A program made the translations under genes and the position numbers. Below the pieces are notes generated by a model, which saw nothing but the letters and a program-made list of their open reading frames with translations, had not been told where the DNA came from and ran no database searches. Shown here one piece after another: positions 52,817-61,421 of a DNA stretch of 64,000 bases; within the stretch, counting starts at the first letter, position 1, and the number at the start of each line of letters is the position of its first letter. The stretch comes from CAYZWU01 sp964482235 (GTDB lineage Bacteria > Planctomycetota > B15-G4 > CAYZWU01). The stretch covers positions 98,481-162,480 of the forward strand of contig CAYZWU010000009.1 in the NCBI GenBank assembly GCA_964482235.1. Direction: 5' to 3'.

Positions 52817-53804
52817 GCGGATCGCTTCCATCCTTCTGGCCGCAAGCGTCGCCTTGCTCTGGCCCTTCCTCGCGGGATGCGATGTCGAGGAGAGCGGGCC
52901 TCGTAGGGCGGCGTCTTCACCGTCGGCACGGTCTTCGGCAGGGGAGGAGACCGGCGGCCCCGCGGATTCCGGGAAGGTGGACTGGCACGGAATCGTGCTC
53001 GATTTCACGGGGCATCCCCTGCCTGCCGGCGAGGTCGCGGTCAAGCTCAAGGAGTCGTTCGTTTCTTCCGGGCCGGCTCCGACTGTAATCAGAAAGGAAT
53101 CCCCTGTTGAAGAGGGCCGTTTCCGGATTGCCGGTCTCGTGCCGGGGCGGTTCGACGTGGAGCTTCTTTTTCCCGACCAGCTCGGCTCGATCCGATGGGG
53201 TGAGATCTGTTTTTTCGGCCCGGGCATCGTGGAGAAGGATATCCACGTCGGGGTGTCGGGCGGCGTGGTGAGAGGCCGCGTGATCGACGAGGCGACGGGG
53301 CGGGAGCCGATGGGGGAGAAGCTGCTGGTCAAGGCGTTCAGGAATCCGGACAGGGAGAAGCCGGCGGCCGAAGCCCTGGTCGGGGCCGAGGACGGCAGCT
53401 TCTGCCTGCGCTGCCTTCCTGCCGGGAGCTACCTCGTCGTGGCCATGGGGCGGATCACGATCTCCGAGTTCTGCCGCGGCCTCCAGGTCGGGGAAGGGCA
53501 AGTCGTCGACGACCTTCGCCTGCCGATTCGGGAAAGGGGATTCCTGCGGATCGAGTTCTCAGGGTTCAGCAATGAGGATCTCCTCGGCTTCGACTGGATG
53601 CTCGTCCGCAAGGACGGTCTGAAAGGCAATCTTCCCTCGAGGCGGGCTGCCGAGACGATCCCGCTGGCGCCGGGGGAGTGGGAGTTTCGCCTCGAGAAGG
53701 ATGGCAGGGTCCTCTTCCTGAGTTCGTTCGCCATCGTCTCCGGCTCGACATCGCCTCTCTCCATCACGCGGGACGACCTTTCCGCCGTGTCGCAGGATCG
53801 CTGA
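52791..53804 (+). CDS. Lipoprotein with carboxypeptidase regulatory-like repeats
   Basis: The 337-aa protein starts with a signal ending WPFLAGC (Cys27). It carries two or three beta-sandwich units (about residues 65-300), recognised by GIVLDFTGHPLPAGEVAVKL and VVRGRVIDEATGREPMGEK. This is similar in kind to the anchored protein at 8096-9166. Function is unknown; it may bind the neighbouring giant lipoprotein since their genes overlap by 26 bp in different frames. Confidence 0.7.
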   Translation: MFRSEFSTERIASILLAASVALLWPFLAGCDVEESGPRRAASSPSARSSAGEETGGPADSGKVDWHGIVLDFTGHPLPAGEVAVKLKESFVSSGPAPTVIRKESPVEEGRFRIAGLVPGRFDVELLFPDQLGSIRWGEICFFGPGIVEKDIHVGVSGGVVRGRVIDEATGREPMGEKLLVKAFRNPDREKPAAEALVGAEDGSFCLRCLPAGSYLVVAMGRITISEFCRGLQVGEGQVVDDLRLPIRERGFLRIEFSGFSNEDLLGFDWMLVRKDGLKGNLPSRRAAETIPLAPGEWEFRLEKDGRVLFLSSFAIVSGSTSPLSITRDDLSAVSQDR

Positions 53805-53908
53805 GCGGTCGTCGATAATAGTCTGTCAGCTGCCGCCGTGCTCTCCGTCTATTGGTGGTTGTTCGCCCCTTTCCAGGATCCGGCCGCTCTGGATCGGGAA
53901 GGGGAGGG

Positions 53909-53937
53909 TTGTCATAAATCGGTATTTGCGGTTCAAT
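53909..53937 (+). promoter_or_regulatory. Possible promoter of the DUF4384-like gene
   Basis: TTGTCA and TTCAAT are 17 bp apart, about 50 bp before the ATG at 53989, in the 184-bp gap after the previous gene. Confidence 0.35.
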
Positions 53938-53988
53938 AAGATCGTTCAGGCCACGAACCAAGCTTCTGTCGCAGAACAAGGCAGAGCC

Positions 53989-55053
53989 ATGTTGATCCGA
54001 ATTCCCATTCCGATCCGAGAGCTGGTTTGCCGCTCTCTCCTTGCCGTTTCGGCCCTCGCCCTGGTCTTGCTGACAGGGTGCCTATCCCTGTCGCCGGGCG
54101 AGCCTCTGACCGAGAGCGTCGATGATCTGGTCAGGCAGCTGCTTCCGGAAGGGAAGGAGATCGCCGCACCGATCGCCGTGGGCGACTTTCTTCTTTCCGG
54201 CTTCCCCACCGATGTCGGGGAGGAGATCGCCCTGGCCCTGCCGGCTTCCCTTGCAGAGAATGATCCTGACCTCGACGTGATCGCCTCGCGTGACCTGGAT
54301 CGCGTTCTCGGCGCCCAGAAGCTTCAGATGAGCGATCTTTTCTCCGGTCCCGGACCGAGGCCGGGCCAGCTCCTGCCGGCCCGCTCCCTGGTGACGGGCT
54401 TCCTATTCCAGCAAGGCGGCGCGGACGTGCGGGTGGAGGCGCGGATCATCGATCTCGAGAGCGGCAAAGTGGTGAGCGCGGCTTCCACGTCGATATCGGG
54501 ACGCCGGGCCGAGGTGATCGACCGCTATGCCCAGATCCCTCTCGAGGTGGCCTTCCATGTTCTGTCCCGGCAGCGGGACAGGGAGGGTGAGATCGTCGTC
54601 AGCGAAGGGACCGAGCTCTATAGCGGCGACCTGGTCCGGATCCGGGTGAAGCCGAACAGGCCGGCCAACCTCTATGTCTTCCTCCTCGACACCCAAGGCT
54701 GTGCCAGGCTTCTCCATCCGTCGTCGAGCGGGGCGTCCACGCGCGTCGAGGCCGGCCTGCTTCTCGTGCCGGAGAACGGCGGCTATTTCCGGCTCGACCG
54801 CCACCCGGGCAGGGAATCGCTTCTTGTCGTGGCATCCATCGAACCGCTCGAAGAGCTCGATTCGATTCTGGGAGAGCTCGATCAGCTGGCGGCGGGCAGC
54901 CGCGAGGTGATGGGGAGGCTCGAATCGCTCGGGCTCCGGGGTTTCGTCGGGATTTCGGACAGCTCCGGCGGCCTGGAGAACAGCCTGGGTGAAGTCATGA
55001 GAACATACTCGGGATCGGTCTGGAGCCTCGTGAGCTTCGACCACAAACCGTAG
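53989..55053 (+). CDS. FlgO/CsgG-like lipoprotein with DUF4384 domain
   Basis: This 354-aa lipoprotein has a signal ending LVLLTGC. Its N-terminal half (about residues 40-180) looks FlgO/CsgG-like: PIAVGDFLLSGFPTDVGEEI, VIASRDLDRVLGAQKLQMSD, and ARIIDLESGKVVSAASTSI. The C-terminal half (about 190-290) fits DUF4384: GDLVRIRVKPNRPANLYVFL and RLLHPSSSGAS. DUF4384 is often found with caspase-like proteins, and here the caspase fusion begins 14 bp downstream. ATG at 53989 has AAGGCAG upstream; an earlier ATG lacks a site. Confidence 0.7.
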   Translation: MLIRIPIPIRELVCRSLLAVSALALVLLTGCLSLSPGEPLTESVDDLVRQLLPEGKEIAAPIAVGDFLLSGFPTDVGEEIALALPASLAENDPDLDVIASRDLDRVLGAQKLQMSDLFSGPGPRPGQLLPARSLVTGFLFQQGGADVRVEARIIDLESGKVVSAASTSISGRRAEVIDRYAQIPLEVAFHVLSRQRDREGEIVVSEGTELYSGDLVRIRVKPNRPANLYVFLLDTQGCARLLHPSSSGASTRVEAGLLLVPENGGYFRLDRHPGRESLLVVASIEPLEELDSILGELDQLAAGSREVMGRLESLGLRGFVGISDSSGGLENSLGEVMRTYSGSVWSLVSFDHKP

Positions 55054-55067
55054 GGAGCAGGTGGATC

Positions 55068-58000
55068 GTGAAACGGAAACAAGAGAAAAGCCTGCTGTCG
55101 ATCCTCTCCTTCGTGGCAGGCATGGCTCTTCTTCTCGCCTGCTCCGGCTGCGTCGGATCCGGAGAGAAGCCGGTTGTCCCTGAAGAGGAGACCGCAGCCA
55201 AGGGCTTCGAGGGCGAGACAGTCACCCTGCCGGCCGAGGGTCAGGTCGGAGAGAACTACGCGGTCTGCATCGGCATCTCGAACTACGACAACCTGCCGAA
55301 CCTGAAGTTCGCCCACCGCGACGCCGAGGATGTCTACGATTTCCTCATCTCCGATGCGGGCGGCTACGACATGAATCACTGCGCGCTTCTGTGCGACAGC
55401 AACGCACAGGGCAGCCGTGTGCTCCGCGAAGATGTGGAGCGCCTCTTCACCACCTGGATGGCCAAGGTGAGGCCCGAGGACACGGTCTTCATCTTCTTCT
55501 CCGGCCACGGCGTTCCCGAGGGCCGCGACCGGGCCTACCTGGCCACAAGCGACACGAATCTCAATAATCTCTATCCCACGTCGATTCCCATGAACCGGAT
55601 CCGCGAATATCTGGATCTCACGATCCTGTCCGAGCGGGTGGTGATCGTGATGGATACCTGCTTCTCCGGGAGCGTCAAGTCCTGCCTCCCCTCCGGGCAG
55701 CGCGGCACGTCTTTCGATGAGGGGAGCCTGGGCCGCGTTGTGAAGGGCAAGGGGCGGGTCATCCTCTCCGCCTGCTCGGGAAGGCAGGCCGCTCACGAGG
55801 TGGAGGAACTGGGGCACGGCATCTTCACCTGGTGCCTCCTGAACGGCCTGCGCGGCGAGGCGGACCTGGACAGGGACAGGACCATCACCCTTTCCGAGCT
55901 CTGGCTCTTTCTGCAGAAGACCGTTCCCAGGGAATCGGGCCGCCTCGGATGGCGGCAGACGCCGGTGCGCAAGGGCGACGAGAGCGGTCAGATGGTGCTG
56001 GCCCGGCTGCGAAGCGACGAGGGGTCTGAGCGGCCGGCGGCCATGAGCGGCAAGGCGACCGAGGTCTGGGGCTGGATCCTGGAGGGGACGCGCCTCATGA
56101 CCCAGGGCTTCCACGAAACGGCCATGGAGCGATTCCGCAAGGCGATGCCTCACGTACCCCTGGACAGGAAGGCCGAGATCGCGGAGATCATCGCTGTCTG
56201 CGAGCGGGCCGTGGCGCGAAAAAGGCTGGCCAGGGCGCAGGATGAAACGGATTCCAGCGCGGTGATAGCCGATCAGGCGGCGCTGAGCCTCGCCGGCACG
56301 CTGGCCGAGTCCGATTTCCTGACCGGCAGGAAAGCCGAGGAGCAGGAGATGTGGGGTGTGGCGATCGAGCTCTATTCCGCCGCACTGACTGCCTGCCCGG
56401 AGGAGCACCGCGCGGTCATCGAGGACCGGATCGATCACTGCCGGATGGAGGAGCGGTCCGCTGTCCTGTACGAGGAGCTGACGCATCTGTTCGATTCGGC
56501 CGAGGCCGCCCCTTCACAGGCCGGATATGGCGCCGTTCTCGAGAAGGGGGCCGAGCTCGAGGTGCTGGGCAAGGGGTCGGGATATCGGGAATTCGGTTTC
56601 ATCCGATCGCGGGCCGATGCGGAGGATACGTCCGACGACAGCCGGAAATACTTCGGGTGGGGCGAGCGATACCGCGACTCCGGCAATCTGCGCGAGGCGA
56701 TACGCTGGTTCGAGAAGGCGCGCGAGGGAGCCGGCGGACGCTACCCCGCCGCCATCGAGGAGAATCTCGGATTCTGCCGCTTCTCGCTGAAGCAGCGGAT
56801 CGCCAGAACGCGATCAGCCGCCGAAGAGGCCTTCTCGGATCGCCGCTTCGAGGAGTGCTCCAAGGAGTGTGATGCCTGGTCCGAGCTGGAGCCGAAGTCG
56901 GCGGAGGCGGCCGAGCTCAGGCTGCGCGCGGTCCGTGCGCGAGCCGGCGAGCTCTTCGAGTCGGGAAAGCATGCCCATTGCCGCGAGTATGCCCGCGAGG
57001 AGCTGGAAAACAGTCCGGGCGATGTGGTCCTCACCGATTATTACAGGCGAGCCGGCGAGGAGGATATTCCACCCGGGGCCCGTGCCGCCTGGGAAAGGGC
57101 CGTGAGAGCCGAGGAGGCGGAGGATTGGGTCGCCATGGCCGATGCCCTGAAGGAAGGGATGGACGCACGAGATGGAGAAGGCTTCAACGCTCATTACCGC
57201 GTGAAGGCCGGACCGAAATTCGAGGAGGCGCGCGTCAAGGCCTACGCGATCTGCTTCAACGGGGGGCAGGCGGCGATGGAGGCCGGCGAACTGGTCCAGG
57301 CGCTCAGGCTCGTGGAAAGGTCACTCGTCTATCGCACCGGTTTTCAGCCGGCCATCAGCCTGAAGAAGGAGATCGAGAAGATGGCGGAAAAGCTCGAGCT
57401 GCAGCTTTTCCAGGCAGCCGTTGAAAAGGAGAAGGGTGGCAGGTGCGGCGACTTCATCACGGCCCGGAACCAGGCGGAGAAGAACGCGGTGGCCGAGGCC
57501 CTGGCCGCCTATCAGGAATACCTTGATCAGTATCCCGACGGGAAGTGGAAGATCGAGGCCCGTGAAGCGCGGATACGGCTGGAAGAGAAGAAGCTGGAAA
57601 TCCCCGAGGGATTCGCCTTTCTCAGGGAGGAGACCTTCACCTGCGGCGGCGAGAAGCATACGGTGAGGATCTACGAACACGGGAAGACGGGTCTCGAGTT
57701 CGTCCTGATACCTGCCGGGAGCTTCACCATGGGCAGGCCGTCCGGCGTGCTCAGCTATCTCGGCAACCTGGGGCGTTACGAGAGCGAGGACCCGCCTCAC
57801 GAGGTGCGGGTGAAGCCGTTCCTGCTCTGCCGGACCGAGTGCAGCCAGGCTGTCTGGGACCGCATCGGCGGCAGCGATTTCCGCACCTGGAAAGGCGCGG
57901 CCCTTCCCATCGAGCAGGTCAGCTGGAAGGCCTGCACCACCTGGTGCCACAAGGCGGGGCTCCGTCTTCCCACGGAAGCGGAGTGGGAGTATGCCTGCCG

Positions 58001-58370
58001 CGCCGGCACGCGCACCCGTTTCTGCTTCGGCGATTCGGATATCCGCAGTGGACTTCGCGAATATGCCTGGTATGCCTTCAACTCCGACAGGAGGCCCCAT
58101 TACGTGGCCCAGAAGAAGCCGAACGCTTTCGGCCTCTTCGACATGCACGGCAACGTCTGGGAGTGGTGCCAGGACAAGTACCACCACGGCTACCTCGGGG
58201 CGCCGTCGGATGGCTCGGCCTGGGAGGGGGGAGCGGGGACCGCGCGGATCAAGAGGGGCGGCAGCTTCAGGGATCGGGAGGAATACTGCCGTTCCGCCTG
58301 GCGACACCGGTCCGACGAGGGGCGCCGGTCGGAGGATACCGGCTTCCGTCCCGCCGCATCGCTGCCATGA
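55068..58370 (+). CDS. Secreted caspase-like / TPR / FGE-domain fusion lipoprotein
   Basis: This 1100-aa lipoprotein (lipobox LLAC, Cys25) has a peptidase C14 domain (about residues 60-300) with catalytic His147 (FFSGHGVP) and Cys198 (IVMDTCFSG). A helical middle of TPR-like repeats follows (about 340-830), then a C-terminal formylglycine-generating-enzyme-like domain (about 870-1100: FVLIPAGSFTMGRP, GLRLPTEAEWEYACRAGT, GLFDMHGNVWEWCQD). The usual first active-site Cys of FGE is Asp here (GGSFRD) though the second is present, so the FGE domain is probably non-catalytic. It follows a DUF4384 lipoprotein by 14 bp. Confidence 0.85.
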   Translation: MKRKQEKSLLSILSFVAGMALLLACSGCVGSGEKPVVPEEETAAKGFEGETVTLPAEGQVGENYAVCIGISNYDNLPNLKFAHRDAEDVYDFLISDAGGYDMNHCALLCDSNAQGSRVLREDVERLFTTWMAKVRPEDTVFIFFSGHGVPEGRDRAYLATSDTNLNNLYPTSIPMNRIREYLDLTILSERVVIVMDTCFSGSVKSCLPSGQRGTSFDEGSLGRVVKGKGRVILSACSGRQAAHEVEELGHGIFTWCLLNGLRGEADLDRDRTITLSELWLFLQKTVPRESGRLGWRQTPVRKGDESGQMVLARLRSDEGSERPAAMSGKATEVWGWILEGTRLMTQGFHETAMERFRKAMPHVPLDRKAEIAEIIAVCERAVARKRLARAQDETDSSAVIADQAALSLAGTLAESDFLTGRKAEEQEMWGVAIELYSAALTACPEEHRAVIEDRIDHCRMEERSAVLYEELTHLFDSAEAAPSQAGYGAVLEKGAELEVLGKGSGYREFGFIRSRADAEDTSDDSRKYFGWGERYRDSGNLREAIRWFEKAREGAGGRYPAAIEENLGFCRFSLKQRIARTRSAAEEAFSDRRFEECSKECDAWSELEPKSAEAAELRLRAVRARAGELFESGKHAHCREYAREELENSPGDVVLTDYYRRAGEEDIPPGARAAWERAVRAEEAEDWVAMADALKEGMDARDGEGFNAHYRVKAGPKFEEARVKAYAICFNGGQAAMEAGELVQALRLVERSLVYRTGFQPAISLKKEIEKMAEKLELQLFQAAVEKEKGGRCGDFITARNQAEKNAVAEALAAYQEYLDQYPDGKWKIEAREARIRLEEKKLEIPEGFAFLREETFTCGGEKHTVRIYEHGKTGLEFVLIPAGSFTMGRPSGVLSYLGNLGRYESEDPPHEVRVKPFLLCRTECSQAVWDRIGGSDFRTWKGAALPIEQVSWKACTTWCHKAGLRLPTEAEWEYACRAGTRTRFCFGDSDIRSGLREYAWYAFNSDRRPHYVAQKKPNAFGLFDMHGNVWEWCQDKYHHGYLGAPSDGSAWEGGAGTARIKRGGSFRDREEYCRSAWRHRSDEGRRSEDTGFRPAASLP

Positions 58371-58795
58371 GAGACCGCCCGGCCGTCCACAACGGCGTCC
58401 ATGGCGCTGCGCCAATCCAGGAGGGTGGTCGTCGACAGCGACGGGCTATCCTGAGAACAGGAAGCCCGGCAAAAAAGATAAGTGTCATCCGAATGTCTTC
58501 ATAAAGTATTTTAAATTGTGACATTAGGGCTCTGTCTCGGCAGAGTTCACATCTGTCGGCCCGCCGAAATCCGGTTTTTCGGTCAGAGACGCCCGATTTT
58601 TTCGCTCTGTCGCCTCTCCTGCACAGTATTATCCCTGCATTTTGATGGATTTACGGAAAGGGGTTTATATTCGAGTCTTTCCGACCGATTTGATATATGA
58701 AAAATAGTGAATATAAAAAAGTCTTCGGGGGAAGACTCGGCCTTTGGAAATTAGGAAAAGGCTGGAATCAGGGCTGCTTTGATGGGGGGAAGATA
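58371..58795. other. Long upstream region of a lipoprotein gene
   Basis: This 425-bp gap holds no convincing gene. TTGATA (58690-58695) and TATAAA (58712-58717), 16 bp apart, form a strong promoter candidate about 80 bp before the next start. A small hairpin CCGAAA/TTTCGG lies near 58565. No riboswitch core is recognised. Confidence 0.4.
58690..58717 (+). promoter_or_regulatory. Probable promoter of the lipoprotein gene
   Basis: TTGATA and TATAAA at 16 bp spacing match the sigma70 boxes at five of six bases each, in an A/T-rich patch. This argues against using an ATG at 58697 that lies inside it. Confidence 0.5.
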
Positions 58796-61120
58796 ATGAA
58801 TGGTATCAGGGAAAAAGAGATGAAGGGGCGGAGTGACGTCTGCCCGCAGGAGGGGATATTCACGCGCTTTCTGTTCGTGTCGGCCGGCATGATCGCTGCG
58901 CTCTGCCTGTTCGTGAGCTGCGGCGGAGGCGGGAGCAGCGGAAGCTCCGGGAGCGTCCTTCTGGGCGATGTGGAGGGTCTCGATCTGCCGGAGCATATCG
59001 AGATATCAGACGTGGGCGGCAACACGGGCCAGAGCGGCTTCAGCGGTCAGGCCGGCTACGACGACGAGGGGACCGACTACACAGATCAGGTGAAGCATTC
59101 CTGGACCGAGGACACGGAAGCCCTCGACATGGTCAACGGCATCCTCGGCCTGGTGCACGACTCGGCCTACCTGAACTTCGTCAACCAGGGTCCGTACAAG
59201 GCGCTCGTCAGCAAGGTGGGCGACTCGGAGCAGAGCCAGAGCGGCTCTTCCAGTTCGTCGTCCACCACGGAGGAGCTCATGGAGATCACGCTCAACGTGA
59301 CGCGCCAGAGCGATGAGTCGCCCATGATCATCAAGCTCTGGGTCAGGGAAGACGACGGGCCCGGCGGAGGCCCCATGCTGATCCGGGGGTATTTCCAGGT
59401 CACCGAGGGGGTCAGCGAGCAGTATCCCTACGGTGTGATGGAGGCCCACTTCAAGGGCAACAGGCTGGACGAGAACGGCAATCCGATCCCGGGCCAGCCT
59501 CTCTTCACCATGGCGATGGCGATCTCCGCCGAGAGCGGCAACATCACGGTGCAGTTCGTCGATGCGGGCGAGGAGGAGGAAGGGCCCTTCACCTACGAGT
59601 GGGACGACAGGGCGAGGATCATCGCCAACTCCGATCTCACCGAGGGGAACGCCTACATCTACTCCGCCGAGACTGACTGGGATACCCAGCAGCTCGAGGA
59701 GGAGACCTTCTACTTCGCTTTCAACGCCGACTACTTCAAGTTCCAGGAGGTCGGAGAGCTGGACGCCATGGTCCTGGACAAGAACAGCTTCAGCCACAAG
59801 GTGTTCCGCTATCTCCTCTTCGATATCGACACCGGGGACAGGATAACGCGGAATTCCGGATTTCCCCTCCGCCTGGCCGGCGGCGAGTACGGCTACCTCG
59901 GCTACTACGGGCTGTGGGCTCCCTACGAGGCCGAGGTGGAGGACGGCGATCAGGTCACCCGTGCCGACACGATGGATGACTACTGGCTCGTCGTCATTCC
60001 CGGCAAGCTCATGAAGCACACACGCGACGAGATCCTGCTCGAGGACATGATCGACGTGGAGATCTGCGTATGGGACGAAGGCTCGGATATCATCGTCACC
60101 TGGGATGGATCGACCTTCAACAAGATCGGCGTGCGAAACTTCGAAACGGGAATGATCGAGTATCTCGAAAATCCCGAGCCCTACGTCTTCGAGAACGAGT
60201 GGGACGGCGGCTGGGTCGAGGCGCTCAAGGCCTGGCTCTGCCTCGGCAACCTGACGCCCGCCAACGGCGACATCGTCTACTTCCATGCCGAGGAGACCGT
60301 TGATCCCTACACGGCGCAGGACCTCGATCTCTACTACTGGGAATTCGCCCTCGACCTGCCGATCACCCAGGATGTGATCGACGGCTCAGGCGCGGCCCGG
60401 GATCTCTACTATTCCGGTCAGCCGGTGGAGAAGGCCTACTTCTACGATTCGCTGAGCTGCCTCCTCAAGGAGGAGGATATCCTCGGCGCCGGGGTGGTGA
60501 TGGGAGACGGTCTCGACCTCGAGGGGACGGACTACATGCACGGCTACCACCTCAGCCCTCTGACCACCGATGCCAACTACACGCCGGAGACATGCTGGAC
60601 GATCCACGAGGAAGAGATCTTCTACTCCTGGAACACCGGTCCCAACGAGTGGAACCGGTACGTCACCGTGGAGGACGGCCAGGGTGTGTTCGCCAGTTTC
60701 GAGGCGCCGCTCAAGTTCTCCTACACGCACTCCACGGACAACGACATCAACGATGACGCCGCGAACGACGGCAAGATCTTCCACCTCGAGTTCGACGGCA
60801 CCGACCTGCACATGCCGTGGTACTTCGACGAGGCGTCGGGCGACTGGTGCCCCGCCTTCAACCTGAAGGACGGCGTGCCCCTCACCGAGATCGGCAGCCA
60901 GCAGGCGGCCTACGTGGTGAAGGGGATCGAGGAGGACCTGATCATGGACGAGGTGACCGATCCGGGCATCATCACGCAGCTCGAGATAGACCTGCCGATC
61001 GACACGTCGATCCTGCCTCCCACGCTGACCTACAAGCCCACCTGGACATCGCTTGTCGGCGCCGTTCCCTCGGCGGCGATCCTGAAGGTGATCAAGGGGG
61101 AGGTGATCGAGCTGGAGTAG
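58796..61120 (+). CDS. Large lipoprotein of unknown function
   Basis: The 774-aa lipoprotein has a leader ending CLFVSC followed by Gly/Ser (GGGGSSGSSGS), the same style as the giant lipoprotein at 48800. A low-complexity Ser-rich patch lies near residue 170, and the rest is beta-rich and acidic (VREDDGPGGGPMLIRGYFQV). Function is unrecognised; a surface or outer-membrane role is likely. ATG at 58796 follows GGGGGGAAG with good spacing. It ends at an intrinsic terminator. Confidence 0.65.
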   Translation: MNGIREKEMKGRSDVCPQEGIFTRFLFVSAGMIAALCLFVSCGGGGSSGSSGSVLLGDVEGLDLPEHIEISDVGGNTGQSGFSGQAGYDDEGTDYTDQVKHSWTEDTEALDMVNGILGLVHDSAYLNFVNQGPYKALVSKVGDSEQSQSGSSSSSSTTEELMEITLNVTRQSDESPMIIKLWVREDDGPGGGPMLIRGYFQVTEGVSEQYPYGVMEAHFKGNRLDENGNPIPGQPLFTMAMAISAESGNITVQFVDAGEEEEGPFTYEWDDRARIIANSDLTEGNAYIYSAETDWDTQQLEEETFYFAFNADYFKFQEVGELDAMVLDKNSFSHKVFRYLLFDIDTGDRITRNSGFPLRLAGGEYGYLGYYGLWAPYEAEVEDGDQVTRADTMDDYWLVVIPGKLMKHTRDEILLEDMIDVEICVWDEGSDIIVTWDGSTFNKIGVRNFETGMIEYLENPEPYVFENEWDGGWVEALKAWLCLGNLTPANGDIVYFHAEETVDPYTAQDLDLYYWEFALDLPITQDVIDGSGAARDLYYSGQPVEKAYFYDSLSCLLKEEDILGAGVVMGDGLDLEGTDYMHGYHLSPLTTDANYTPETCWTIHEEEIFYSWNTGPNEWNRYVTVEDGQGVFASFEAPLKFSYTHSTDNDINDDAANDGKIFHLEFDGTDLHMPWYFDEASGDWCPAFNLKDGVPLTEIGSQQAAYVVKGIEEDLIMDEVTDPGIITQLEIDLPIDTSILPPTLTYKPTWTSLVGAVPSAAILKVIKGEVIELE

Positions 61121-61152
61121 GCGAGTTTTCCGAAAAACCGATCCGATGGGGG

Positions 61153-61185
61153 AAGCGGGGCGCGGTGCCCCGCTTTTCGCTTTTA
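61153..61185 (+). terminator. Rho-independent terminator
   Basis: A perfect 9-bp stem AAGCGGGGC / GCCCCGCTT (61153-61161, 61167-61175, loop GCGGT) is followed by TTCGCTTTTAT. It closes the lipoprotein gene ending at 61120. Confidence 0.85.
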
Positions 61186-61198
61186 TCGCAGCAGGCGG

Positions 61199-61345
61199 TT
61201 ATTCGACGGCGAGCACCATCAGGTTGGTCAAGAGGCTGTTCGGATTGCCGAGCGGGCCGATGAGCGCCTGGAAAGGGCGGTTCTCACCGGATTGCCAGTA
61301 GGAAGGAATCGTCCAGGAGCTCCGATCCCGGCTTTTCGTTTCCAT
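61199..61345 (-). pseudogene. Remnant C-terminus of an exported Gly-rich-type protein
   Basis: A 48-codon frame ends at TAA 61201-61199. Its last residues (QALIGPLGNP...LTNLMVLAVE) resemble the end of the divergent beta-helix protein (QALVGTELSNLCVVTVE). A GGAG 5 nt before an ATG at 61345 gives it a formal start, but there is no signal or domain body. It is probably the truncated end of a second family member; an independent microprotein is less likely. Confidence 0.45.
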
Positions 61346-61421
61346 ATCCACTCCGGTTTATATTAGAATACTTCTCATGCCGGGTTCCTGGACTTAACAA
61401 ATCTTCGATGAGGGCTGTGAC

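Noticed and set aside
52983..53000. A sigma54-like TGGCAC...TGC pair inside a coding region
   Set aside because: It is within a lipoprotein gene, and spacing and bases fit only partly.
58697..58795. An ATG-initiated extension of the lipoprotein gene
   Set aside because: It lies between the -35 and -10 boxes and would put 33 residues before a normal lipoprotein leader.
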